Source of the DNA: JAHHTP01 sp964587555
Lineage (GTDB): Bacteria > Bacillota > Clostridia > Oscillospirales > Ruminococcaceae
Direction: 5' to 3'
Length of the DNA stretch: 64,000 nucleotides
Assembly (NCBI GenBank): GCA_964587555.1
Contig: CAZPLR010000004.1
Location: 1 to 64,000 of the forward strand
Part shown: positions 7,894-17,494 of the stretch, piece by piece
How the letters are laid out: each line of letters begins with the position of its first letter
Numbering within the stretch: position 1 is the stretch's first letter
Program-made: the position numbers and the translations under genes
The notes under the pieces: model-generated
What the model was told of the DNA's origin: nothing
Database searches by the model: none
The model's input: only the letters and a program-made list of their open reading frames with translations

Positions 7894-7904
7894 ATGCAAA
7901 GTAT

Positions 7905-10289
7905 TCAATTCATCTCTACAATGGTCACGCCGTTTTCACCCTCGCCGTAGATGCCAAGACGATATGATTTGACGTATTTATTGCTTTTTAGATGCTGCTG
8001 CACCGCGCTGCGCAGCGCGCCCGTTCCTTTTCCGTGGATGATCGTAAAGCTCTTAATCTTCATCATCAGCGCCTGACTGATGTACATATCCAGCGACATG
8101 ATCGCCTCATCCACCGTCTGCCCGCGCAGATCAAGCTCCAGCGAGGCGGAACGCGTCTTATTGCTTTCGACTGTCTTTTTCACGCCGCCAACCGGCTTTT
8201 TGTCCTTCTTATCGTCCGGCTGCACCAGCCGCAGGTTGGCAATTGCGGTTTTCGTCTTAATCGCTCCCGTGACTACCGTCGCTGTTTTGCCGCCGACCTC
8301 AGACACCGTACCCCGCTTATTGATGTCGACCATCAGCACCGTATCTCCCGGCTTAAGCGGACGCGGAAGCACATAATCGCTGTTGTCTCTCGCCGTGACC
8401 GGATTGGCGTCGGCATACATCCTGCCCAGCTTACTGCGCAGCTCGTCCCTAGCGCGCAGGCTGCGTTCCGAAAAATCGGCGCTATCCTTTTCCCTGCGCA
8501 GCCGATCCAGCTCGTCGATCAGTGCGCGGGACTGCGCTTCAACCTGTGAAACCAGCTTTTGCGCCTGTAGATTTGCGCACTGAAGGATATCGTCCCGCTT
8601 TTGCAGCGTTTGCCCCATATCCTCGTTGAGCGTCTGCTGTAATGCGGCAAGCTCCCGCTCCTTTTGCTCGCATTCGCTTCTCTTCTGCTCAAATTCATCG
8701 CGCGAACGCTCCAACTGCTCAATCACATCCTCAAATTTGCGCTCATCGCCCGCGATCAGCGCCTTTGCTTCACCCAGTATTTCCTCCGGCATACCGAGTC
8801 TTGCAGAGATTGCAAACGCGTTGGAGCGTCCCGGCACGCCGATCAGCAGCCGGAAAGTTGGCCGCAGCGACTGCACATCAAACTCGCAGCAGGCGTTTTC
8901 CACTCCTTCGGTCTGCAAGGCAAATACTTTCAGCTCCGCATAATGCGTCGTGATCGCCACAACGGAGCGCAGCGAAATAAAACGTTTCAGAATCGCAATC
9001 GCAAGCGCCGCACCCTCAGTCGGATCGGTACCAGAGCCAAGCTCATCCAAAAGCACCAGCGAATGTTCATCCGCCCTTTGCAGGATTCGGATCGTGTTGG
9101 TGATATGGGAAGAGAAGGTAGAAAGGCTCTGCTCGATACTCTGCTCGTCGCCGATATCCACAAGCACCTGATCAAACACCGAAACTACGCTGTCGTCTGA
9201 TACTGGAATCAGCATCCCGCACATCACCATCAGCGTCAGCAGACCGATCGTTTTTAACGTAACCGTTTTGCCGCCAGTATTTGGGCCAGTCACGCAGAGT
9301 ATTCTATAATCCTTTCCAAGTTCCACATCGATCGGCACGACCTTCTGCTGGTCGATCAGCGGATGTCTGGCTTTATGCAGGCTGATGCGCCCGTCGTTAG
9401 TGACCTTTGGCAGCATCGATTTGGTGCGCTCGGCGTACTGTGCCTTTGCAAAATAGACGTTCAGCTCAATGACCGTTTCAAAGTTGTCCGAGATCATCTG
9501 CGCGTCCGCCGCGCACAGTGCCGAAAGCTCGTATAGAATACGCTCGATTTCAGCTTTTTCCTTCGCTTTGAGAACCTTCAGCTCGTTATTCGCCTCTACA
9601 ACCGCCATCGGCTCAATGAAAAGGGTCGCGCCGGTCGCCGAGGTATCATGCACCAGCCCCTTTACCTCGCCGCGATGCTCCGCCTTGACCGGAACGACAT
9701 ATCTGCCGTCGCGGGTCGTCACCAGATTCTCCTGCAAAGCGCGCTGCCCAGATTCGGAGCGCAATACCTTATTCAGCGAATCCTTGATCTTCGCGGCGCT
9801 CTGACGGATGCGCTTGCGGATCGATGCAAGCTCATCGCTGGCGTAATCGTCAATCTCCTCCTCCGAAATGATTACCGAGGTAATCCGCTGCTCCAGCGTG
9901 CGGTTCGGACGCAGCATATGGAAGATCGGCGCAAGCGCGCTCTCCTTCCCCTTACAACGCTGGAACCATTCGGCAAGCAGCCGGATCTCATGCAGCACAA
10001 GCGCGATATTAAGCAGGGTCTTCGGCGAAAGCATGCCACCCTTCTCCGCCATCTGAAGTGCGGCGACCGGATTTTCCATCCGGTCAAAATGCGGCGTACC
10101 GTAAATGACAGAAAGCTCGAACGCATCGTTCGTTTTCTCAAGCTCATCCAGCACCAGCCGGTAATTCGTTTCCGGCTGGATCGCAAGAATTTTCTCCTTT
10201 GCGTATTCACAGCAGGCGTAGGCAGAAAGCTCCTGCAAAATCTTATATAACTCCAATGTATTACAATATTTTTGCGATATATTTTTCAT
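7905..10289 (-). CDS. mutS2: endonuclease MutS2 / ribosome-rescue ATPase
   Basis: 794 residues, normal for the family. The MutS-like core has Walker A GPNTGGKT (about 335-342) and VLLDELGSGTDPTEG (Walker B), then a long coiled-coil region (about 510-620), a KOW-like segment and a C-terminal Smr domain (about 715-794) with LDLRGQT and IIHGKGTGAL. MutS2 lacks the mismatch-recognition domain; it suppresses recombination and splits collided ribosomes. It is last in the phoH-ybeY-dgkA-era-recO-mutS2 run and has its own terminator. The start has an AGGGAAAT site. Confidence 0.95.
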   Translation of the reverse strand: MKNISQKYCNTLELYKILQELSAYACCEYAKEKILAIQPETNYRLVLDELEKTNDAFELSVIYGTPHFDRMENPVAALQMAEKGGMLSPKTLLNIALVLHEIRLLAEWFQRCKGKESALAPIFHMLRPNRTLEQRITSVIISEEEIDDYASDELASIRKRIRQSAAKIKDSLNKVLRSESGQRALQENLVTTRDGRYVVPVKAEHRGEVKGLVHDTSATGATLFIEPMAVVEANNELKVLKAKEKAEIERILYELSALCAADAQMISDNFETVIELNVYFAKAQYAERTKSMLPKVTNDGRISLHKARHPLIDQQKVVPIDVELGKDYRILCVTGPNTGGKTVTLKTIGLLTLMVMCGMLIPVSDDSVVSVFDQVLVDIGDEQSIEQSLSTFSSHITNTIRILQRADEHSLVLLDELGSGTDPTEGAALAIAILKRFISLRSVVAITTHYAELKVFALQTEGVENACCEFDVQSLRPTFRLLIGVPGRSNAFAISARLGMPEEILGEAKALIAGDERKFEDVIEQLERSRDEFEQKRSECEQKERELAALQQTLNEDMGQTLQKRDDILQCANLQAQKLVSQVEAQSRALIDELDRLRREKDSADFSERSLRARDELRSKLGRMYADANPVTARDNSDYVLPRPLKPGDTVLMVDINKRGTVSEVGGKTATVVTGAIKTKTAIANLRLVQPDDKKDKKPVGGVKKTVESNKTRSASLELDLRGQTVDEAIMSLDMYISQALMMKIKSFTIIHGKGTGALRSAVQQHLKSNKYVKSYRLGIYGEGENGVTIVEMN

Positions 10290-10355
10290 ATTTCCCTATA
10301 TAACCATGCCCTTCGGACATGATTCTCCATAACAAAACTCATCGAATGCTATCAC

Positions 10356-11150
10356 TCAAACCGTATTCTCCCCGCTCTCCGGCTGCTGCGTCTCCAAAGG
10401 CACATAAAGCGCCTTTAAAACGTTCAGCGCATGAAAATCGGCTTCGGTACAAGCGATAAGATAATCCTCGGTAATCCTGCACAGATTGTGCAAAGACGGA
10501 TCCTTTAAAGTGAAAGAAAAAATCTTCTTGGCGCTTCCGTAGACAATATAACGCATCGCATTCAGCACCGCTTTGTTCAGCGGAAAGCAGTCCACAGCCG
10601 TTTCCCGCTTTTTTACGCACTCCTTGCACAGCAGCGTCCCCTCCCGCGGAAAAAAGTACATGATATCGTCCTCAAATCTGCCGCAATCCTTACAGGCAAC
10701 TAAATTAGGCGCAAATCCGGCATACACCATCGCGCGCAGTTCAAAGATCGCCTTGAGCAGACGCAGGTCGCGCTTTCCGTTTGTCAGCATCCAAAAGCTA
10801 TTAAGCGTCAGCTGCAAATAGTCCTTCGCGCTCTCCGCCCCCGGCGCAAGCAGCCGCAAAATCTCGCAGCAATACGCTGCAAGCGCCGCTGCAAATGGGT
10901 CGGAAGACAGGGCAAAATGCGCGTCAATGATCTCAAACTGATCGACAAGCAATGTGCTTTTGCCCTGAAACAGCTCTAATTTTGCATAGCAAAACGGCTG
11001 GCAGAGCACTGAATACGCGCTTTTTTTGCGCTGGCTGCCGCGCACCGTCGCCTCCGTTACACCGCGCGCTTCAGTGAGCAGCGTTAAAATCACGTCGTTT
11101 TCACCGACAGTACGCGGCTTTAGAACAAGCGCATTGGTCTTAAGCTGCAT
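10356..11150 (-). CDS. recO: DNA repair protein RecO
   Basis: 264 residues. An N-terminal OB fold (about 1-80: MQLKTNALVLKPRTVGENDV) is followed by a helical domain and a zinc finger with CKDC (about 153-156) and CKEC (about 174-177). RecO helps load RecA at gaps together with RecR. It lies just after era, as in many Firmicutes, with about 45 bases between them. Confidence 0.93.
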   Translation of the reverse strand: MQLKTNALVLKPRTVGENDVILTLLTEARGVTEATVRGSQRKKSAYSVLCQPFCYAKLELFQGKSTLLVDQFEIIDAHFALSSDPFAAALAAYCCEILRLLAPGAESAKDYLQLTLNSFWMLTNGKRDLRLLKAIFELRAMVYAGFAPNLVACKDCGRFEDDIMYFFPREGTLLCKECVKKRETAVDCFPLNKAVLNAMRYIVYGSAKKIFSFTLKDPSLHNLCRITEDYLIACTEADFHALNVLKALYVPLETQQPESGENTV

Positions 11151-11194
11151 AAAAACGCCTCACCCCTTCGCCGCAGATTTTTTGCTTTATTGCC

Positions 11195-12091
11195 TTACGC
11201 TTCCGAAAGCCCGATATCCCGAATGAAGTTCTCCTGATTGCGCCAATCCTCTTTGACCTTCACCCAGCATTGCAGATTGACCTTAATATCCAGAAAACGC
11301 TCAATATCCGCTCGCGCCTGAGAAGCGACGCGCTTGAGCATCGCGCCATTCTTACCGATGACAATCCCCTTGTGCGATTTGCGCTCGCAATAAATCGTCG
11401 CGGCAATGTCCATCATCGCGGCGTTCTCCCGCTCGTGCATCTGCTCCACAACCACTGCAATGCCGTGCGGCACCTCCTGCTGCAAATTCTGCATGAGCTT
11501 CTCGCGGATCATCTCGGCGACGAGCAAACGCTCCGGCTGGTCAGTCAAGCTGTCCTCCGGAAAGTAATGCACGCTTTCCTGTGCAAACGGCGTGATTGCA
11601 TCAAGCACAAGCGATACGCCGTCGTTTTGCAGGACACTGATCGGCACGACTACATCAAAATCATGCAGCTTTGCCGCCTCGGCGATCACCGCCGCAACCT
11701 GCTCCTTCTTGGGAAGCAGATCAATTTTATTGATTACCAGCACGCTGGGCATTCCGCTCTTTTTGATCTGCTCAATCAGCGTAAGCTCCGGGGTGCCGAT
11801 CCTGAGCGACGCATCGATCAAGAGAATCGCCAGATCAACGTCGCCCAAAGAGCTTTTCACCGCTTTTACCATCGCGCCGTCTAATTTATTAAACTCACGA
11901 TGCAGTCCCGGCGTGTCTACAAATACATACTGCACGGCTCCCTTTGTCAATACGCCGGTGATCCTAGTGCGAGTCGTCTGCGGCTTATCGGTTACAATGG
12001 CGACCTTCTCGCCAAGCAATGCATTTAAAAGGGAGGATTTTCCCACATTCGGACGCCCTACGAGCGCCGCAAACAATGTCCTTGTCTTCAT
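11195..12091 (-). CDS. era: GTPase Era
   Basis: 298 residues, start MKTRTLFAALVGRPNVGKSS. G1 (GRPNVGKSS, 12-20), G3 (DTPGL), G4 (NKID) and a C-terminal KH domain with GKNG (about 243-246) are all present. Era binds the 3' end of 16S rRNA and is needed for 30S maturation. A GTG nine codons earlier overlaps the dgkA stop and would add residues without similarity, so the ATG after AAAGGA is preferred. Neighbours dgkA and recO are the usual ones. Confidence 0.95.
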   Translation of the reverse strand: MKTRTLFAALVGRPNVGKSSLLNALLGEKVAIVTDKPQTTRTRITGVLTKGAVQYVFVDTPGLHREFNKLDGAMVKAVKSSLGDVDLAILLIDASLRIGTPELTLIEQIKKSGMPSVLVINKIDLLPKKEQVAAVIAEAAKLHDFDVVVPISVLQNDGVSLVLDAITPFAQESVHYFPEDSLTDQPERLLVAEMIREKLMQNLQQEVPHGIAVVVEQMHERENAAMMDIAATIYCERKSHKGIVIGKNGAMLKRVASQARADIERFLDIKVNLQCWVKVKEDWRNQENFIRDIGLSEA

Positions 12092-12114
12092 ATATCCATG
12101 TTGTCCTTTCTTTT

Positions 12115-12633
12115 TCACGGTTTATTTTGAAATGTGTCCTTCATCTGCTTAACTGCTTTCGGCACAAGCCCAAAGCCCTTCAATATAAACACAAGCGCTA
12201 ACAAAAGCATTCCGGAGAGCAGGATGATCCGATGCGGCTGCTCGATCAAAGACAGGACAGTCGCCCAAAGCCGCGGGATATCCAGATACAGATAGCATCC
12301 TACGCCGACCGCTACCATCGCCATCAGCAGCACGGCGCCCGCCGCAATATCCTTTGCAATGCGCGCAAGCCGATGATAAGCGGGCGAAGCTAGGTCGACC
12401 AGTGTTTCGATTGCGGTATTGACCATCTCCATCACCATCACCAGCCCGCAGATGATCCAGAATAAGATAAATTCAGACGCACTAAGCCCATAGTAATAAG
12501 AAAAGACCGAAAGTATCGCACACACCGAAAGATGGATCCGCATATTCCGCTCGTTGTTCACACAGTAAAGGAAACCGGCTATGGCGTAGCGAAAGCTATA
12601 CCGCAGCCCTTTCATCTCTTGTTTGGCATCCAT
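12115..12633 (-). CDS. dgkA: diacylglycerol/undecaprenol kinase family protein
   Basis: 172 residues, longer than the usual 120-130. The prokaryotic DGK core has NNERNMRIH (about 26-34) and the active-site segment MEMVNTAIETLVDL (about 67-80), with three membrane helices. In Gram-positives this enzyme phosphorylates undecaprenol and so recycles the carrier lipid for wall synthesis. The extra about 40 C-terminal residues add a fourth hydrophobic helix (HRIILLSGMLLLALVFILKG). It follows ybeY and nearly touches era. Confidence 0.9.
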   Translation of the reverse strand: MDAKQEMKGLRYSFRYAIAGFLYCVNNERNMRIHLSVCAILSVFSYYYGLSASEFILFWIICGLVMVMEMVNTAIETLVDLASPAYHRLARIAKDIAAGAVLLMAMVAVGVGCYLYLDIPRLWATVLSLIEQPHRIILLSGMLLLALVFILKGFGLVPKAVKQMKDTFQNKP

Positions 12634-12728
12634 AAAGTCCGCCCTTTCCGCTGAAAACGCGCAATATCATCAAAAATGCCTGCCGTTTTCAGAAAACTGA
12701 CGCAACGACAGGCAAACGCAGCTAATGC

Positions 12729-13223
12729 TTATACGATAAAGCTTGCTTGACGGGTAAGTCCAAGCTGAGCTAAAACCGTTTCTTCCTTTTCACGCATGAT
12801 AACCGATTCTAACCCACCTTTTTCGTGATCATAGCCCAATAGATGGAACATCGAATGTACCGTCAAAAAGCCCATTTCACGCTGTAAGGTATGCCCATAG
12901 GTAGCAGCCTGCTCTACCGCTTTCTCGACCGAAATCACGATATCGCCCAGCAATTTTGCGCCGGTCGACTCGTTGATATCATATACGCCGTTCTCGCCAA
13001 GCGGGAAGGATAATACGTCAGTCGCGCTATCCTTGTTCCGATATTGTTGATTCAGCTTCTGAATTTCTTCATTTGTTACGAAAGATACACTGACTTCCGC
13101 GCTGCCCTCAAACTTTTCATACACCAGCACCGCGTGACAAGCGCGTCTTACCAAAAGATTCATACCGGTCGGAATCTTCACCGCTTTCTGCCGGTTACTA
13201 ATCACTACCTTCAATTTATCCAT
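12729..13223 (-). CDS. ybeY: rRNA maturation RNase YbeY
   Basis: 164 residues with the metal-binding signature H-x3-H-x5-H (H123, H127, H133 in HSMFHLLGYDHE). YbeY takes part in 16S rRNA 3' processing and 70S quality control. The ATG lies one base after the phoH stop and uses the GAGGAGG inside the end of phoH as its ribosome site, so the two genes are tightly coupled. An ATG seven codons upstream, inside phoH, is less likely. Confidence 0.95.
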   Translation of the reverse strand: MDKLKVVISNRQKAVKIPTGMNLLVRRACHAVLVYEKFEGSAEVSVSFVTNEEIQKLNQQYRNKDSATDVLSFPLGENGVYDINESTGAKLLGDIVISVEKAVEQAATYGHTLQREMGFLTVHSMFHLLGYDHEKGGLESVIMREKEETVLAQLGLTRQASFIV

Positions 13224-13224
13224 G

Positions 13225-14196
13225 CTACCGTTTAACCTCCTCATAATATTTATTATATGCTTTTATGATCTGCTGTACGATCTTATTCCGCACAACATCT
13301 CTCTCAGAAAAATGCACGATGCTGATGTCTTCGACCCGTTTTAACACCTTCGCCGCCTCTACTAATCCTGAACGCTTCTGCTCTGGAAGGTCTATCTGTG
13401 TGACGTCGCCTGTAACTACCGCTTTGGAATTTTGTCCAAGCCTCGTCAAAAACATCTTCATCTGTTCCGGTGTGGTATTCTGCGCCTCATCCAGAATGAT
13501 AAAGCTATCGTCGAGCGTCCTGCCGCGCATATACGCCAGCGGCGCAACCTCAATCGATCCTTTCTCCATATGTTTTGCAAAAGTCTCTGCCCCGAACATA
13601 TCAAAAAGCGCGTCGTAAAGCGGTCTTAAATACGGATCGACCTTGGTTTGAAGGTCGCCGGGCAAAAAGCCCAGCTTCTCCCCAGCCTCTACAGCAGGGC
13701 GCGTCAGGATGATACGGCTGACCTCCTGCGCCTTAAACGCTTTAACCGCCATCGCGACCGCTAAATAGGTTTTGCCTGTGCCGGCAGGTCCGATACCGAA
13801 CACGACTGTGTTCTTTGCGATTTTTTCGATATAATTTTTCTGTCCGAGCGTCTTTGGACGGATCGGCTTTCCGGCAACCGTGACGCACACACAATCAGCC
13901 GACAGCGCTTTTAATGCCTCGGTGCTGCCCTCCTGCGCCATCGCGATACAGTAATCCACCCGCTGGTCGGTGATCTCCTCGCCATGCATAACGTCGTAGA
14001 GCAGCGCATCCACTGCTTTCTGCGCTTTGTTTAACGCCTTCTCATCCTCAGAAACAATCTTGACCGATCCGCTCCGGCTGATGATAGCCACCCCGAAGGC
14101 TCGCTCGATCGCTGCCATGTTCTTGTCAAACTCGCCGAACAGATTGACCATATCCTCTACTCGATCGATAGGAACAACTCTCTCCAAATAGTTCAC
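13225..14196 (-). CDS. phoH: PhoH family ATPase
   Basis: 323 residues: an N-terminal KH-like region (about 10-70), then the PhoH ATPase core with Walker A GPAGTGKT (about 136-143), LTRPAVEAGEKLGFLPGD and the Walker B region FIILDEAQNTTPEQMK. PhoH proteins are RNA-associated ATPases or helicases; the partnership with YbeY is conserved across bacteria. A GTG start with a weak upstream site is used. It is the first gene of the operon running to mutS2. Confidence 0.93.
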   Translation of the reverse strand: MNYLERVVPIDRVEDMVNLFGEFDKNMAAIERAFGVAIISRSGSVKIVSEDEKALNKAQKAVDALLYDVMHGEEITDQRVDYCIAMAQEGSTEALKALSADCVCVTVAGKPIRPKTLGQKNYIEKIAKNTVVFGIGPAGTGKTYLAVAMAVKAFKAQEVSRIILTRPAVEAGEKLGFLPGDLQTKVDPYLRPLYDALFDMFGAETFAKHMEKGSIEVAPLAYMRGRTLDDSFIILDEAQNTTPEQMKMFLTRLGQNSKAVVTGDVTQIDLPEQKRSGLVEAAKVLKRVEDISIVHFSERDVVRNKIVQQIIKAYNKYYEEVKR

Positions 14197-14260
14197 CCTT
14201 TTACATTACAACCATCCATTGGCGGTTTTTTCTTATTTCCCGCATTTTTCGATCATCTAT

Positions 14261-14289
14261 ATTATACCACATCGCGCGCATTTTGTCAT
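14261..14289 (-). promoter_or_regulatory. sigma-A promoter of the phoH operon
   Basis: ATGACA (14284-14289), 17-base spacer ending in TGTGG and a perfect TATAAT (14261-14266), about 65 bases before phoH. Confidence 0.8.
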
Positions 14290-14379
14290 CAGAAAAAATG
14301 GTGAAATTGAATTATTTATTTTTATAAAAATTGTTATGTTGCACAAGAGAAAGCAAAATTACCCTGAAAGGCGGACTTT

Positions 14380-14853
14380 CTACTTATGATAGCGCGTTCC
14401 AGCGGCAATAGAAAACGCGCGATAAATCTGCTCCAAAAGCATCATACGCGCAAGCTGATGCGGAAAGGTCATTTTTGACATTGAAAGCCGCAATCCGCCC
14501 GCAGATTTGACCGTATCTGAAAGGCCGAATGAACTGCCGATTACAAAACTGACCTCACTGACGCCTAACACAGCCTGCTTTTGCAGATACGCTGAAAGCT
14601 CTTTGGAGGAAATCTCCTTCCCTTCTATGCAAAGCGGAATAATCAGCCCCTTTGCCTCTCGGAGGATCGCCCTTCCTTCCGCCTGCAAAGCGGCGTCTAT
14701 TTCCCTTTGAGAAGGCATTTCCGGCAGCCGGTGTTCTGGAAGCTCGATGACACGAATGCGGCAAAATGCCTGCAAACGCTTGCAATATTCCGCACATCCA
14801 TCGCGCAGGTAGCCTTCCTTGAGTTTGCCGACGGCAATCACATTTACATTCAT
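14380..14853 (-). CDS. rlmH: 23S rRNA (pseudouridine1915-N3)-methyltransferase RlmH
   Basis: 157 residues starting MNVNVIAVGKLKEGYL, with the SPOUT knot motif FVIGSSFGLSD (usually GGxxG, here GSSFG) and the C-terminal SKMTFPHQLARMMLLEQIYRAF. RlmH methylates pseudouridine 1915 of 23S rRNA in the 70S ribosome. The start is one of two adjacent ATGs about 5 bases after the stop of the upstream gene. A longer frame overlaps that gene and is rejected. It is third in murA-walJ-rlmH. Confidence 0.93.
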   Translation of the reverse strand: MNVNVIAVGKLKEGYLRDGCAEYCKRLQAFCRIRVIELPEHRLPEMPSQREIDAALQAEGRAILREAKGLIIPLCIEGKEISSKELSAYLQKQAVLGVSEVSFVIGSSFGLSDTVKSAGGLRLSMSKMTFPHQLARMMLLEQIYRAFSIAAGTRYHK

Positions 14854-14860
14854 CATAGCT

Positions 14861-15652
14861 TTAAATTGCAATACAGCCGGCAGTTTCATTCAGCGGCTGT
14901 GCGATTGAAAGCCGGTAGTCGCTTCCCGCAACTGCATCGAGGTGGTTCAGCATCCCAACCGCTTGGAGATAAGCGATCTCCGGGCGGTTATTCTCCTTAC
15001 TCAAGTGCGCCAGTAAGAAATTACAGCAGCCCTCGTTTAGCAGCCGCAGCAGCGAACAGGCGGCGTCATCGTTGGATAAATGCCCATTCATGCCGCGAAT
15101 ACGCTGTTTTAGCTCCCATGGATAGCTGCCGACCAGCAGCATGTTCTCATCGTAATTCGATTCCAGCATGCATAGCTGCGCGTCGGAAATCTCGTTCAAA
15201 ATTTCCTCGGTCATATGACCCAAATCAGTGCAGACAGCCGCCTTTCGCCCCTCGGCTGTTTCCACCGTATAGCCGACGCTATGCAGACTGTCATGCGGCG
15301 TATCAAAGCAGCGCACACAGAGCGTGTCCTTTACACAGGTAGTTTTTGACAGCAGCCGCGTCTGCTCTGGCAGCAGATAATTCCGCTCCACCAGAAAATT
15401 CAGCACCTCGGCGGTCGCGTAGACCGGAACGCCGGTTCTCCTAGCGATCACCTTCAGTCCTTTAATGTGGTCGATGTGCTCATGGGTAATAAAAATCGCT
15501 TTCAGCGCGGATACCGGAACGCCGATTACGTCCATCCGCGCAAGAATATTTTTACAGCTAATCCCCGCATCAATCAGAACACCGCAGCTGCGGTCGCCGA
15601 CATAGGTCGCGTTTCCGCTGGAAGAACTTCCGAAATTATACAAAAAGCCCAA
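14861..15652 (-). CDS. walJ: MBL-fold metallohydrolase, WalJ/YycJ family
   Basis: 263 residues. The N-terminal SSSSGNATYV and the metal motif THEHIDH (about 57-63), with later LESNYDENML and LAHLSKENN, are typical of YycJ/WalJ. Members belong to the metallo-beta-lactamase nuclease branch and have been linked to coordinating wall synthesis with DNA replication. In Bacillus the gene sits with walRK; here it lies between murA and rlmH and no walRK is in view. Orthology is likely; activity is inferred. Confidence 0.85.
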   Translation of the reverse strand: MGFLYNFGSSSSGNATYVGDRSCGVLIDAGISCKNILARMDVIGVPVSALKAIFITHEHIDHIKGLKVIARRTGVPVYATAEVLNFLVERNYLLPEQTRLLSKTTCVKDTLCVRCFDTPHDSLHSVGYTVETAEGRKAAVCTDLGHMTEEILNEISDAQLCMLESNYDENMLLVGSYPWELKQRIRGMNGHLSNDDAACSLLRLLNEGCCNFLLAHLSKENNRPEIAYLQAVGMLNHLDAVAGSDYRLSIAQPLNETAGCIAI

Positions 15653-15678
15653 CCTTTTACCCTCAATTCCAATAGCTT

Positions 15679-16965
15679 TTACAAAGAAGCAGCCATCTCC
15701 ACCGTATCCGGCAGAACGATTTTCCGAATATCAGCGCCAACTGCCCGAAGCTTATCTACAATCGCCTCATAGCCTCGCTCAATGTAGCGGATATCTTCGA
15801 TCTCGGTTGTTCCCTCGGCAGCCAAAGCGGCGATCACCATCGCAGCGCCCGCACGCAGATCGACCGCCCGAACCGGCGCGCCAGTCAGCTTTTCAACCCC
15901 TTCAACAATAGCGACCTTGCCATCGACCGAAATATTCGCACCCATCCGGCGCAGCTCATTCACATACTTAAAGCGATTATCCCAAACATCCTCGGTTACA
16001 ATGCTCGTTCCTTGGCAGATCGAAAGCAGCGCGACAAGCTGCGGCTGCATATCGGTCGGAAAACCCGGATATGCCATCGTTTTGACATTGATTTTCTGCA
16101 GCGGCGTATTACCGATCACTCGAACGCAGGTATCCTCTTCGATGATCGTCGCGCCGATCTTTTCCAGCTTGGAGCCGATACATTCCAAATGCTTCGGAAT
16201 AACGTTCTCGATCATGAGATCCGATCCCGTTGCAACCGCAGCCACCATATAGGTTCCCGCTTCAATTTGATCCGGAATGATTGTATAGTCGGTTCCGTGC
16301 AGATAGGAAACGCCTTTGATCCTGATTACATCGGTGCCCGCGCCGCGAATATCTGCACCCATCGAATTCAAGAAATTGGCAAGATCCACAATATGCGGCT
16401 CTTTCGCCGCATTTTCCAAGGTCGTCATGCCCTCGGCGCGCACCGCCGCTAAAATCGCGTTGATCGTCCCGCCAACCGTCTTACCGTCAAAAAACACCTC
16501 GCCGCCAGTCAGGCGATCCGCTTTCAAATGGATCATGCCGGTGTCCAGCGACCATTTCGCGCCGAGCGCTTTAAACGCCTTTAAATGCTGGTCAACCGGA
16601 CGCACGCCAAAATCACAGCCGCCCGGAAGCGCCACCTTCGCTTTGTGATATTTTCCAAGCAGCGAGCCTAGAAAGTAATAGGAAGCGCGGATCAGCTTCG
16701 CCCGCTCGTATGACACGATATAATCGCGCACGCCGGTCGGGTCGATCTCCACTGTAGAACGATCAATAATTCTCACCTTTGCGCCCAGATCCTGCAAAAT
16801 GCTGTAGACTACGCCAATGTCGCTGATGTTCGGTATATTTTCAATCCGGCATGGCTCGTCGCATAAAACAACCGCAGGCAGGATCGCAACAGCGGCATTC
16901 TTCGCGCCGCTGACCATCACGCGCCCGGAAAGCTTTCTGCCGCCCTTTATCACATATTTTTCCAT
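15679..16965 (-). CDS. murA: UDP-N-acetylglucosamine 1-carboxyvinyltransferase
   Basis: 428 residues starting MEKYVIKGGRKLSGRVMVSG. The catalytic Cys is present at residue 117 in LPGGCDFGVRPVDQH; an Asp there would predict fosfomycin resistance. MurA transfers enolpyruvate to UDP-GlcNAc, the first committed step of peptidoglycan synthesis. The frame is open 59 codons further upstream, but that part has no similarity and the ATG at 16965 follows GAGGAAAGG. It is the first gene of murA-walJ-rlmH. Confidence 0.96.
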   Translation of the reverse strand: MEKYVIKGGRKLSGRVMVSGAKNAAVAILPAVVLCDEPCRIENIPNISDIGVVYSILQDLGAKVRIIDRSTVEIDPTGVRDYIVSYERAKLIRASYYFLGSLLGKYHKAKVALPGGCDFGVRPVDQHLKAFKALGAKWSLDTGMIHLKADRLTGGEVFFDGKTVGGTINAILAAVRAEGMTTLENAAKEPHIVDLANFLNSMGADIRGAGTDVIRIKGVSYLHGTDYTIIPDQIEAGTYMVAAVATGSDLMIENVIPKHLECIGSKLEKIGATIIEEDTCVRVIGNTPLQKINVKTMAYPGFPTDMQPQLVALLSICQGTSIVTEDVWDNRFKYVNELRRMGANISVDGKVAIVEGVEKLTGAPVRAVDLRAGAAMVIAALAAEGTTEIEDIRYIERGYEAIVDKLRAVGADIRKIVLPDTVEMAASL

Positions 16966-17210
16966 ATATTTATGACCGTACCTTTCCTCAAAGCCCGCTC
17001 CCGCCGCATGCCAAAAAAGCGGTATTCTCCACAAGGAGCATATCAGGCTCTTATTTCTGAAAGCTTCTCCTTTCAGAATCTGTCTCTGCATCATATGAGA
17101 GTGCCGGAACTGACGCGGCTCATGCACCGCGCGTCCCTTCAAATGAAATCTATAAAAAACTGTCGTTGTTCAGGCAATGATAGTGGAAATGAATATACAA
17201 TTCCGTTTAT

Positions 17211-17238
17211 ATTATACCACAAAGCAGGATTTTTTCAA
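17211..17238 (-). promoter_or_regulatory. sigma-A promoter of murA
   Basis: TTGAAA (17233-17238), 16-base spacer ending TGTGG and TATAAT (17211-17216), giving a partly extended -10. Confidence 0.75.
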
Positions 17239-17401
17239 CGGGTAGAGAAAAAAATAATGATTACAAAAAGGTTACAAAAAATACAGATTTTCGGTTATTT
17301 TCTTATATTTGTGTTTTTATTTATCTCGATCTGATTTTTTTGCGCATAGATAACGGATCGCTGCGGATTTTCGCAAACACGATATTTTCTTTTCTAAAGG
17401 C

Positions 17402-17430
17402 TTGCTAAAACGCAGAAAATGCGGTATAAT
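17402..17430 (+). promoter_or_regulatory. sigma-A promoter of dagK
   Basis: TTGCTA (17402-17407), 17-base spacer, TATAAT (17425-17430), 64 bases before the ATG. Confidence 0.75.
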
Positions 17431-17494
17431 GTTAACAATTCATGTGCCTTACCGCAAAAAATGCCGCAGCCGCACAGAAAGGAATAATACGAAG

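Larger units (their letters stand above)
16966..17494. other. divergent intergenic region between murA and dagK
   Basis: About 530 bases without a convincing gene. It holds the murA promoter, an AT-rich centre (17240-17340) and the lipid-kinase promoter. The murA transcript would carry a leader of about 240 bases in which I recognise no known riboswitch. Confidence 0.6.

Noticed and set aside
8664..10250. Long plus-strand frames opposite mutS2
   Set aside because: They mirror the well-supported mutS2 gene, are rich in Arg/His/Gln and lack ribosome sites.
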